The notes under the pieces are model-generated. The model was not told the origin of the DNA and searched no databases. It saw nothing but the letters and a program-made list of their open reading frames with translations. The position numbers and the translations under genes were made by a program. From contig JABUFB010000005.1 in NCBI GenBank assembly GCA_013314775.1, positions 186,001 through 250,000 of the forward strand: 64,000 bases of DNA. Direction: 5' to 3'. Within the stretch, counting starts at the first letter, position 1; each line of letters opens with the position of its first letter. Shown here one piece after another: positions 35,269-43,079 of this stretch. The stretch comes from Armatimonadota bacterium. GTDB taxonomy: Bacteria > Armatimonadota > Zipacnadia > Zipacnadales > JABUFB01.

Positions 35269-36310
35269 ATTTGTCCACCGCCTCGAAGAACGCCTCGATG
35301 TTTTCCCACGGCACTTCAGGTTCAAGAACATGCGTGGGGGCCAGGAATAACCCGCCGCCCCGCCCCACCGTCTCGATCAGGTGCTTCACCGTCTGCCGCA
35401 TCTCCTCCGGGGTTCCGAAGGGAAATGTGGTCTGCGTGCCGACACAACCCCAAAAGGCCAGCCTGTCGCCATACTGGGCCTTGATCTTCTCGGGGTCCAT
35501 GCACTCGGGCTGCACAGGATTCAGAATATCCAGACCGATCTCGATCAGGTCCGGGATGATCTCCTCGATGTTCCCGTCTGAGTGGTAGAAAATCTGCACT
35601 TCCGGCGCAACGTCCCGGACCGTACGCCAGACCCGGGCCCACAAGGGTTTGAGCCATTGCCGCCACATGTCCGGGTGCATCATCAGCTTATGCTGCATGC
35701 CCACGTCATCGCCACACAGGATGCTGTCGCATCCGGCTTCGGCAAACCGTCGGGCCTTGAATTCCGCATCCGCCGCAAGTTTTGAGAGAACAAAATCGGC
35801 GAGTTCTGGCTTCTCGATGAAGAACATCATGATATTCTCCATCGATGTGATCTGCCAGGCAGTCTCCCAAATGTGACCCACGCCGCCCTGCACATACCAG
35901 CCATCGGCGTGCAACTGGCGGACCTGATCTTCCAAGTGCTCATGGCGGTACGCGGGGGTGATGTCAGGCCAGGGGAATTCCTCGAATTCCTTCAACGTCT
36001 GAGCGTGGCGGAGGGGGTAATCATGCTGCCAGAAGTGTTCGAAGGTGCCGGGCTTGTGAGCCGTGCCGTACTCGGAAAAGGTGGTACCCTCCGGCATACC
36101 CTGAGGGTAGTAGTCTGACCAGTCCTGCGCAGTCTGTGGCCCCTTGAAACCAACTCCGGCGACGTCGTAGTCGAAGTACTGGCTGGGATTGGTCTGTCCC
36201 GTGGCCTCCTCGAACTTCCGCTGGATCGCAGGGGTGAACGCGGCCGCCTTGGGGACGCGGTCCGGAACCTCGCGGCTCATCGCGATACGGACACGCTCTC
36301 TCTTGGTCAT
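35255..36310 (-). CDS. UroD-superfamily protein, second copy
   Basis: 351 residues. MTKRERVRIAMSREVPDRVP, FYHSDGNIEEIIPDLIEIGLDI, LNPVQPECMDPEKIKAQYGDRLAFWGCVGTQTTFPFGTPEEM and GRGGGLFLAPTHVLEPEVPWENI follow the superfamily pattern exactly as in the copy at 19991-21049, with the same spacing. It differs in the N-terminal half, so the two are paralogues, not a recent duplicate. No haem pathway genes in view; a substrate-degrading or methyl-transfer role is as likely as porphyrin decarboxylation. Confidence 0.83.
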   Translation of the reverse strand: MTKRERVRIAMSREVPDRVPKAAAFTPAIQRKFEEATGQTNPSQYFDYDVAGVGFKGPQTAQDWSDYYPQGMPEGTTFSEYGTAHKPGTFEHFWQHDYPLRHAQTLKEFEEFPWPDITPAYRHEHLEDQVRQLHADGWYVQGGVGHIWETAWQITSMENIMMFFIEKPELADFVLSKLAADAEFKARRFAEAGCDSILCGDDVGMQHKLMMHPDMWRQWLKPLWARVWRTVRDVAPEVQIFYHSDGNIEEIIPDLIEIGLDILNPVQPECMDPEKIKAQYGDRLAFWGCVGTQTTFPFGTPEEMRQTVKHLIETVGRGGGLFLAPTHVLEPEVPWENIEAFFEAVDKYGRY

Positions 36311-36352
36311 TTGCCCTCCTCAAGACTGCTCTCTCGTCCCGAGTGTTCAGGT

Positions 36353-37054
36353 TCAGATGCCCAACTTTCTACGATGGAACGCGATTGCCTCCTGCACGTG
36401 CTCATCCCAGTAGTCCCAGGAGTGCCCGCCCGGGAATTCCTCGTATTCGTGGGGGATGTTCAGGCTGTCGAGGTGTCGGTGGAACTCCCGATTATGCTCG
36501 ATCAGGAAATCGTCGACCCCGCAGTCGAAGCGGATCGCCGGTGCAGTGCCCGGCTCCAGAGCCGAAGCCAGCTCCAGGCAGCAGTCGATATAGTCGAGCT
36601 TGCGGGTCGGATCATTGCGCAGCCCGAAAGCCCCGCTGTGAGCGGTTACACTGCAAAACAGGTGCGGGTACTTGAGTGCCAGTTTCATTGCCCCGTAACC
36701 GCCCATGGACAGACCACCGATGACCCGGCCATCCCGGCTGGCAACAGTAGGGAGATAGCGATCTACAAAGGGAAGGAGGCCCTCAATGAGCGACTTCTCA
36801 TACGCGGGCCCATCCGGAACGTCCGAGTACCAGTGGCGGTCGCCGTCCGGGAGGACAACAATGATCGGCAACTCGCGCACGTATCGCTCAATGTTGCTCC
36901 ACCGCAGCCATGCCGTGTAGTCGTCGGACAGGCCGTGCAGCAGGTAAAAGACCGGATAGGGACCGGGCTTGTCCTGACGGTCAGGAAGAAGCGCCAGAAA
37001 CGCGACTTCCTTCTGGAGCGGGCCGTTGAAATAGTTCAGGTGGGCGACAGCCAT
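36353..37054 (-). CDS. Esterase of the esterase D/feruloyl-esterase type
   Basis: 233 residues from ATG at 37054 with GAGAGGCACTGCG upstream. Alpha/beta hydrolase: PVFYLLHGLSDDYTAWLRWSNIERY, nucleophile in VIGGLSMGGYGAM, acid Asp in FDCGVDDFLI, catalytic His in EEFPGGHSWDYWDEHV. The family (PF00756) includes S-formylglutathione hydrolases, acetyl-xylan and feruloyl esterases. No signal peptide, so an intracellular role is likely. Plausible partner of the carbohydrate genes; not shown. Confidence 0.85.
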   Translation of the reverse strand: MAVAHLNYFNGPLQKEVAFLALLPDRQDKPGPYPVFYLLHGLSDDYTAWLRWSNIERYVRELPIIVVLPDGDRHWYSDVPDGPAYEKSLIEGLLPFVDRYLPTVASRDGRVIGGLSMGGYGAMKLALKYPHLFCSVTAHSGAFGLRNDPTRKLDYIDCCLELASALEPGTAPAIRFDCGVDDFLIEHNREFHRHLDSLNIPHEYEEFPGGHSWDYWDEHVQEAIAFHRRKLGI

Positions 37055-37110
37055 CGCAGTGCCTCTCGAGTACAGTGGACGCTCTCGCGCCAGCGCCCCG
37101 TGCAAGAATC

Positions 37111-37141
37111 GAAAACGGCCCCCGATTTCGGTGGCCGTTTC
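37111..37141 (-). terminator. Intrinsic terminator after the response regulator
   Basis: GAAACGGCC/GGCCGTTTTC stem with a 12-base loop; on the minus strand the 3' arm ends in TTTTCGATTC. It sits 23 bases past the stop. Confidence 0.65.
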
Positions 37142-37164
37142 AGATACAGAAAGCCCAGGCGAAC

Positions 37165-37590
37165 TCAGACTTCCCAGACGTTGCCGCCGGCGGAGTCATA
37201 TCCGCCGCCACGGCTATCCTCAAGGCTCTGGAAGATGCGCTCCACGAAGGTGAGCAGTTCGCGGGGGTTGAAAGGTTTGGTCAGATATGAACTGACCCCC
37301 TGCTGCCAACCTTTGAAGATGTCCGCGTCCTGAGCCTTCGCGGTCAGCATGATCACTGGAATCTCCGCCGTGTCCGGATTGGCCTGGAGATTCTGCAGCA
37401 CCTCAAAACCATCCATGCGCGGCATCATCACGTCCAGCACGATCATGTCTGGCTTGGAGGCCCTGACCTTTTCAAGCGCTTCGACACCGTCGTAGGCAGT
37501 GTCGACATTGTAGCCGGCTCGCTGGAGATTCACCTCAACCAGCCGTACAATATGGCGCTCGTCGTCAACGACCAGAATTGTCTTCGCCAT
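37165..37590 (-). CDS. Single-domain response regulator (CheY/Spo0F-like)
   Basis: 141 residues from ATG at 37590. The receiver fold shows VVDDERHIVRLVEVNL, phosphoacceptor Asp in DMIVLDVMMPRMDGFEV, Thr in MLTAKAQ and Lys in SSYLTKPFNPRELL, followed by a 25-residue tail with no output domain. It probably acts in a phosphorelay or by protein-protein interaction. The partner kinase is not adjacent. It has a dedicated consensus promoter and terminator. Confidence 0.9.
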   Translation of the reverse strand: MAKTILVVDDERHIVRLVEVNLQRAGYNVDTAYDGVEALEKVRASKPDMIVLDVMMPRMDGFEVLQNLQANPDTAEIPVIMLTAKAQDADIFKGWQQGVSSYLTKPFNPRELLTFVERIFQSLEDSRGGGYDSAGGNVWEV

Positions 37591-37697
37591 TTGGTGACGG
37601 GGCCTCCTCACACTTAAGGCCGCGCAGGCTGCCACGCCAGGACACCTCAGAGGATGGGTGACCTGACTGTCCCGATGGATTGCTTGCGGACTTGCCG

Positions 37698-37726
37698 ATT
37701 ATAGCAATACCCGTGGGGGGTGTCAA
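37698..37726 (-). promoter_or_regulatory. Consensus promoter of the response regulator
   Basis: On the minus strand TTGACA (37726-37721), 17 bases, TATAAT (37703-37698); leader about 100 bases. It lies between the xylB stop and the regulator start, so the regulator is transcribed separately. Confidence 0.88.
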
Positions 37727-37772
37727 ACCCGCAAGTGCCGGCTCTTTGCTCCCCGACCGGGAACCACGCGCC

Positions 37773-39302
37773 TTAGCCGATAAGGGACTGTACTTCCTCG
37801 AAACAGCCCACCAACTGATGGTACAAGCGGCGATACAGACCAAAGTACCTGTCGTAGGCGCTCTTATTGTCCGCATCCGGGTCTCTCCGGTCCATGACGC
37901 GGATGGTTTCCCGACATGCTTCCGGCACGCTGGACCAGATACCGGCGCCAACCCCCGCGAGTAGCGCGACCCCGTAGGCCGGCCCCTCGTCGACATTAAT
38001 CGTGCAGTGCGGCCGTCCGGTCACATCCGCCTGGATCTGCCGCCACAGCGGGCTCCTCGCTCCACCACCGGATGCGCGGACCTGCTCGATCCGGACACCC
38101 ATTGCCTCGATGATCTCAAAGGAGTCCCGCAGACCGAAGGCCACGCCCTCGAGAACCGCGCGGGTCAGGTGGCGTTTGTCGTGCCGCAGATGCAGGCCAA
38201 AAAACACGCCCTTTGCGTTTGGGTTCGGGTACGGGGTGCGTTCGCCGGTGAGATAGGGGAGAAAGACGAGCCCCTCCGAACCCAACGGAGCCTGCGCCGC
38301 GGCGTCTGTCATGTACTCATACGGGTCGCGGCCGGTCAGCGCCGCAACAGCACGTTCATCAGAGCACAGTGCGTCCCGCAACCACCTGAGGGATCCACCT
38401 GCGGACAGCATAACGCCCATGACATGCCACTTGCCCGGCACCGCATGGCAGAAAGTGTGTGTCCGCAGTTCGGGGTCCATGAGAGGCTCGTCGAGGTGCG
38501 CGAAGACCACACCCGAAGTGCCCGTCGTGGAGGACACGATGCCTTGCTCTACGATCCCGTTGCCCACAGCTCCCGCCGCCTGATCGCCGCCGCCGCCAAC
38601 AACCGGCGTGCCCGCAGCCAGACCGGTAAGTGCTGCGACTTCCTGGGTTATCCGGCCGCTGATCTCCTGCGATTCGAACACCGTGGGCAGCAAATCGGTC
38701 GCCAGGCCGATACGGTCCAGCACGACGCTTGACCAGCGGCGCTCACGCACATTCAGCAGCGCCGTGCCGGAGGCATCGCTCACCTCCGTTGCGAACTCGC
38801 CGGTGAGCATGAATCTGATGTAGTCCTTCGGGAGCAGGACTTTCCGGAGCCGCTCGAAGTTGCCCGGCTCCTCATCACGCAGCCAGATGATCTTCGGCGC
38901 CGTAAAGCCCGTCAGCACCGGGTTACACGTCTCAGAGACGAGATCCTGTGCGCCGACCGCATCGGTAATCCAGCGGCACTGGGCCGCTGTGCGCTGATCG
39001 CACCAGAGCAGGGCCGGGCGTATGACCTGGTGGGCGTCGTCCAGGAAGACCGAGCCGTGCATCTGGCCGGACAGCCCGACGCCTTTGATGTCCGAGGCAG
39101 CCACGCCGCTCCTGGCGAGTACCGCTCGGATGGTCTCCACCGTCGCCCTCCACCAGTCTGCTGGGTCCTGTTCAGCCCAGTTCGGACGCGGCGTGTGAAG
39201 AGGATATTCCGCGCTGGCGCTGGCTATCACTCGCCCCGTCTCGTCGATGAGCAGCGTTTTCGTGCCCGACGTGCCGATGTCGATGCCGATGAGGAAGGCC
39301 AT
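37773..39302 (-). CDS. xylB: Xylulokinase (FGGY family)
   Basis: 509 residues from ATG with GGAGGACAGAGC before it. The ASKHA phosphate motif is GIDIGTSGTKTLLID; substrate-binding GLSGQMHGSVFLD, LLWCDQRT, and the ATP-side GGGGDQAAGAVGNG are diagnostic for xylulokinase, as is SGGGARSPLWRQIQADV. It phosphorylates D-xylulose for the pentose phosphate pathway. It is the last gene of a unit with the cyclophilin-like protein and a TIM-barrel isomerase-like gene, suggesting pentose use. Confidence 0.92.
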   Translation of the reverse strand: MAFLIGIDIGTSGTKTLLIDETGRVIASASAEYPLHTPRPNWAEQDPADWWRATVETIRAVLARSGVAASDIKGVGLSGQMHGSVFLDDAHQVIRPALLWCDQRTAAQCRWITDAVGAQDLVSETCNPVLTGFTAPKIIWLRDEEPGNFERLRKVLLPKDYIRFMLTGEFATEVSDASGTALLNVRERRWSSVVLDRIGLATDLLPTVFESQEISGRITQEVAALTGLAAGTPVVGGGGDQAAGAVGNGIVEQGIVSSTTGTSGVVFAHLDEPLMDPELRTHTFCHAVPGKWHVMGVMLSAGGSLRWLRDALCSDERAVAALTGRDPYEYMTDAAAQAPLGSEGLVFLPYLTGERTPYPNPNAKGVFFGLHLRHDKRHLTRAVLEGVAFGLRDSFEIIEAMGVRIEQVRASGGGARSPLWRQIQADVTGRPHCTINVDEGPAYGVALLAGVGAGIWSSVPEACRETIRVMDRRDPDADNKSAYDRYFGLYRRLYHQLVGCFEEVQSLIG

Positions 39303-39340
39303 GCTCTGTCCTCCGATGGATCGCCGGCCGAACCGGCAGG

Positions 39341-39715
39341 CTACTCTGCAGCCTCGATGGTCACCTTCGCCCCCGACCGAACAGACTTGAACACCGTGGC
39401 ATCTCCCTCAACCGTGCCCAACGTGTTCACCGGGCTGGCCGCAACGGGGGCGTCCCCCGAACTCATGGGCGTAGGGCCAAAGAAGATGCAGAATGCGTTT
39501 CCGGGGGGCCAGTAGGCAATGTCTCCCACCGCCCTCTCGGCCCTGGCATCCGGCTCCGTATTGGCCTGCACGGGGATGCCGAAGTAGATCTCGTCTCCCC
39601 AGGTCTGTGCGGATGCCTCGATGGGCAGCGCTTCCCAGACCTTCTTCGCGGTGGGCCCATCGCCCAGTTGCGCATAGGCTGATACGTCACCAGCAGTGAT
39701 TTTGATGCGTGGCAT
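39341..39715 (-). CDS. Cyclophilin-like fold protein (TM1367/DUF369 family)
   Basis: 124 residues from ATG at 39715 after GGGAGGCTCAGGAT. The sequence RIKITAGDVSAYAQLGDGPTAKKVWEALPIEASAQTWGDEIYFGIPV and the later VGDIAYWPPGNAFCIFFGPTP are the signature of the archaeal/bacterial TM1367 cyclophilin-like family (PF04126). Molecular role unknown in the family. It sits 38 bases before xylB and 19 bases after the isomerase-like gene, tightly operonic. Confidence 0.85.
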   Translation of the reverse strand: MPRIKITAGDVSAYAQLGDGPTAKKVWEALPIEASAQTWGDEIYFGIPVQANTEPDARAERAVGDIAYWPPGNAFCIFFGPTPMSSGDAPVAASPVNTLGTVEGDATVFKSVRSGAKVTIEAAE

Positions 39716-39734
39716 ATCCTGAGCCTCCCTGCTG

Positions 39735-40568
39735 CTACGATCCGTCGGCGAACTGACGCAGGAAATTGAGTCCCAGCCGGAAACCTTCCTCGCGTCCCAG
39801 CGCACTATCCTCGTGCTCGATGGACAGGACGCCGTTGAACCCGTTCCGGCGCAGGCGAGCGCAGTAGACGCCCCAGTCGATATCGCCGAAGCCCGGAATA
39901 ACGTACCTCCACCAGCCGCCGGCCTGGGAGCCTACGAAGGCCTTCTTGTGCGCCACGACTTCAGTATCCTTGGCGTGGGTGTGGAAAATGCGCGAGGCGT
40001 AGCGTTCCACGGCCATCAGGTAGTCGATGTCCTGCCAGTACAGGTGGGATGGGTCGAAGTTCAGCCCGAAGTTGTCCGCATCCACCAGCTCGAAGATCAT
40101 GTCCCACTGCCCGAGATGCTGGATATTCGTGGCATACCAGTTCTCCATGGCGATTTTGACGCCTTTATCCGCGGCCTTCTTGCAGAACTTGCGATAGAAC
40201 GGCGCGGCCATGTCGCGGATGCAGTCTTCCTTGCTCATCCCGGCCGGAGGGAGCCCCGCCATGGTGCACAGAACGTCGACACCGATCTTTTCGCAGACAC
40301 TCAGGGCCTTATTGAGGGTATCCTGATGCATCTTCCGCTCGGCCTCGTCGCCTGCGGTGATGTTGATGTACGCGGCGAGACTGGAGACTTGGATACCCGC
40401 TTCGTCGAAGGCGGCCTTGAACTTGGCAGCGTCGAACTTCCCGGACAGGTCGCAGTGTTTGGCTCCAACGCGGACCTCGCAGGCGTCGAAACCGGCGGAC
40501 TTGGCGAAACTGATGACGGTGTCGAGGTCGTCACCACTGAACGGCGCGGTCAGCATCCCGACTTTCAT
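39735..40568 (-). CDS. Sugar phosphate isomerase/epimerase (xylose-isomerase-like TIM barrel)
   Basis: 277 residues with GGGAGG upstream of ATG. AP endonuclease 2/xylose-isomerase-like barrel: SAGFDACEVRVGAKH, GIQVSSLAAYINI, VKIAMENWYATNIQHLGQW, NFGLNFDPSHLYWQDIDY (metal-binding Asp/His), FHTHAKDTE and a final Glu in NGVLSIEHEDSA. These enzymes isomerise or epimerise keto sugars in a metal-dependent way; substrate not assignable. Heads the unit ending with xylulokinase. Confidence 0.85.
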   Translation of the reverse strand: MKVGMLTAPFSGDDLDTVISFAKSAGFDACEVRVGAKHCDLSGKFDAAKFKAAFDEAGIQVSSLAAYINITAGDEAERKMHQDTLNKALSVCEKIGVDVLCTMAGLPPAGMSKEDCIRDMAAPFYRKFCKKAADKGVKIAMENWYATNIQHLGQWDMIFELVDADNFGLNFDPSHLYWQDIDYLMAVERYASRIFHTHAKDTEVVAHKKAFVGSQAGGWWRYVIPGFGDIDWGVYCARLRRNGFNGVLSIEHEDSALGREEGFRLGLNFLRQFADGS

Positions 40569-40750
40569 GTCCTTCGTCCTCCCTGAATGGCGCAGCCTGG
40601 CGCCCTGCTGGTGTGACTGGCAAAGTGGCCAACACGGATCTGGTTCGCTCGCGGGTCATCAGAAACGCTGCGCGAGCGCTATCCCGCGGCAAAGTTCGCT
40701 GCCCGCATGACTTCCCCTCCGTCATCTTGCATGATTCCGCGCACCTTTGC

Positions 40751-41905
40751 CTACATCCTCCTCCCAACGCCCAAGAGGTATGTTCGGAGCACCTGCTCGG
40801 CAATGAAAGCCAGCAAGTCCCGTGCGCGGACGGGTTCCATGGCCTCCTCCAGTGTCATTGGTTCGTTCACGATGGGGAAGAGGGCGTGGAAGCCACGCGA
40901 GTGCAGTTCTGTGGCGTTCAGAGCGACCCCGCCGCCGATAGCCACCACGGGGATTCCAAGGTCCTTCGCCACATCCGCCACGCCGCTTGGCGTCTTGCCA
41001 AAAGCTGTCTGGAAGTCGATCCTACCCTCTCCCGTGATGACAAGCTCCGATCCCGCCATTTTCTCACGCAAACCAACGGCCTCGACCACGATCTTTACAC
41101 CACTCTCGAGCTTTGCCCCGCAGAATGCCATAAGTCCCGCACCGAGTCCGCCTGCTGCTCCTGCCCCGGGGACTTCGGCCACGTTACATCCAAGGTCCCG
41201 GGCCATCAGATCGGCGAAGTGCCTCAGGCCGTCGTCCAGTGCCCTGACCATCTCCGGAGTAGCCCCCTTCTGCGGCCCATAGACGTGGGCTGCGCCCCGT
41301 TCGCCGAACAGTGGGTTATCGACGTCGCAGGCCACTCGGAAGGTGGCTTCTCGCACGCGCGGGTCCAGCCCTGACACGTCGATCCGCGCCACGTCCGCCA
41401 TGCGCCCGCCGGTCACGCGGTTGATCTCGGCTCCATCCTCGCCCAGCATCTTCACCCCGAGCGCCTGGGCCATCCCGGCGCCGCAGTCAGTGGTGGCACT
41501 TCCGCCGATGCCCACGATCAGGTTCCGGCAGCCCATCTCGAGCGCCGCGAGGATCAGCTGGCCAGTTCCGAAGGTGCTTGTGAGCAGCGGGTTTCGCATG
41601 TCCGCAGGCACCAGCGGAAGCCCGGATGCAGCGGCCATCTCGATGACCGCGGTCTCGCCGTCTCCAAGCACCCCGAACACCGCGTCAACGGCTTCGCCGA
41701 GAGGTCCCTCGACAGTCCTGGTCACGAACTGCCCGGCTGTTGCCTCAACCAGCGACTGCACCGTTCCCTCTCCACCGTCGGCCATGGGGACGCTCTCGAT
41801 TTCGACGTCGGGCAGCACTGTCCGCAAGCCCTTTTCGATGGCCTGGCAGACTTCCAGGGCGGTGAGACATCCCTTGAAGGAATCGGGAGCGATGGTGGTT
41901 TTCAC
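40751..41905 (-). CDS. glxK: Glycerate kinase (GckA/GlxK type)
   Basis: 384 residues. GTG at 41905 chosen because GGAGG lies 8 bases upstream and it gives KTTIAPDSFKGCLTALEV, the family start; the longer open frame is not family-like. VPMADGGEGTVQSLV, MAAASGLPLVP, GIGGSATTDCGAGMAQALG, and SELVITGEGRIDFQTAFGKTP are hallmark sites. It phosphorylates glycerate to 2-phosphoglycerate, feeding glyoxylate, glucarate or serine breakdown into glycolysis. Follows the isomerase-like gene by 74 bases. Confidence 0.92.
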   Translation of the reverse strand: MKTTIAPDSFKGCLTALEVCQAIEKGLRTVLPDVEIESVPMADGGEGTVQSLVEATAGQFVTRTVEGPLGEAVDAVFGVLGDGETAVIEMAAASGLPLVPADMRNPLLTSTFGTGQLILAALEMGCRNLIVGIGGSATTDCGAGMAQALGVKMLGEDGAEINRVTGGRMADVARIDVSGLDPRVREATFRVACDVDNPLFGERGAAHVYGPQKGATPEMVRALDDGLRHFADLMARDLGCNVAEVPGAGAAGGLGAGLMAFCGAKLESGVKIVVEAVGLREKMAGSELVITGEGRIDFQTAFGKTPSGVADVAKDLGIPVVAIGGGVALNATELHSRGFHALFPIVNEPMTLEEAMEPVRARDLLAFIAEQVLRTYLLGVGRRM

Positions 41906-41979
41906 TGTGTTGACCTCCAAAACAGACGGGGCAGCGACTTCGCGCCGCTGCCCCGGTTCATACTGGACAAGTTGACCAC

Positions 41980-42915
41980 TTACAGGCCGGCCCACGCACG
42001 CTTCCAAATCCGCTTGGTCTGTGCAAGCACGATCTCGGATGTCTCGCCGGGCATGGGCTTGACTTCTACGGTGACGATGGGCTTCGCCGTGGGAAGGTCG
42101 CGCTCGAAGTAGCCGGAGTATTTGAGCGCCGAGAGGAATTGGCGCAGCTCCTCAGTCCCGTTCTCGCCACCGGGGTACTCGAAGCGGGGGTGGTAATCGC
42201 CATAGCCTTCCTGTGAGGGGTCGGCGCAGACGCAGTTGCCGACATGGACGTGAATGAGGTGGTCGCCCGCTGCCATGAGTGCGTCTGCGTAATCTTCGCG
42301 GAGCATCGGGATATGCGACAAGTCCAGCGTCAACCCGGTGTTCGAGATGCCCTCCGCCTTGAGTCTCTCCATAACCTCCGCCGCACGCGGGGTCGGGCCG
42401 AGCAGGCACGCTTTGTCGGTCTCGTGGTCGAATGTTTCGATGGACACCCAGCACACGTAGTTCTGCGCCTTGTCCTGCGAGTACTGGCAGACCTGTTTCA
42501 TTGAATCAACGAGCAGGTCAAGCTCGATCTTCCGGGCCTCATCATTGCCTGGATCCTTGCCGGTCAGCACAGCGCAAATGCGGCAGTCCATCTCGTAAGC
42601 CGCGTCGATCGCCTTCTTGACCTCGTCGATGGCCGCCTTGCGTCCGTCCTCGTCTTGGTCATTGAGGCTGAGCTTGGCTCCCAGGAGTCCGGGCTGGGCT
42701 CCGAGACCCAGCTTCATGCCCGCCTCCTCGGCGATAGCCTTGAGCTTCGCGTGTACGCCGGGCTTCTCGCTGCGCCGCACTTCGAGAATGTCCCAGAAAT
42801 CGTCTCGTGCGAGGTACTCCGCGCTTTGGATTACGTAGTCCGCATCCTGGCTTGCGGGAAACGCCATGAAATGGACGATCCCGACATCCATGCTGTTACG
42901 CCATGATTCCGTCAT
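41980..42915 (-). CDS. Sugar phosphate isomerase/epimerase, second TIM-barrel protein
   Basis: 311 residues; ATG at 42915 after GGAGGCCAAGTG (a GTG codon just before it is also possible). Barrel features: DFWDILEVRRSEKPG, CRICAVLTGKDPGND, YVCWVSIETFDHE, NTGLTLDLSHIPMLREDY, LIHVHVGNCV and the terminal Glu in IVTVEVKPMPGE. Related to the xylose-isomerase-like superfamily but clearly distinct from the paralogue at 39735. Has its own promoter at 43019-43048, probably driving glxK as well. Confidence 0.82.
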   Translation of the reverse strand: MTESWRNSMDVGIVHFMAFPASQDADYVIQSAEYLARDDFWDILEVRRSEKPGVHAKLKAIAEEAGMKLGLGAQPGLLGAKLSLNDQDEDGRKAAIDEVKKAIDAAYEMDCRICAVLTGKDPGNDEARKIELDLLVDSMKQVCQYSQDKAQNYVCWVSIETFDHETDKACLLGPTPRAAEVMERLKAEGISNTGLTLDLSHIPMLREDYADALMAAGDHLIHVHVGNCVCADPSQEGYGDYHPRFEYPGGENGTEELRQFLSALKYSGYFERDLPTAKPIVTVEVKPMPGETSEIVLAQTKRIWKRAWAGL

Positions 42916-43018
42916 CACTTGGCCTCCATGATATGGCTAAGCCTGCTGGCAGGTCTTCCGTCAGCAGCCTGTTACGCACACGCACGTCTCCCCGCGTGTG
43001 GGCCGGGGAACGTCTGGC

Positions 43019-43048
43019 ATTATATGGGGGGCGCGGAGCGAAAGTCAA
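43019..43048 (-). promoter_or_regulatory. Predicted promoter of the isomerase-glxK unit
   Basis: On the minus strand TTGACT (43048-43043), 18-base spacer, TATAAT (43024-43019). About 100 bases before the start at 42915. Confidence 0.75.
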
Positions 43049-43079
43049 TTTCAGCCGTTCCACGCGCCGTCATTGTCCA

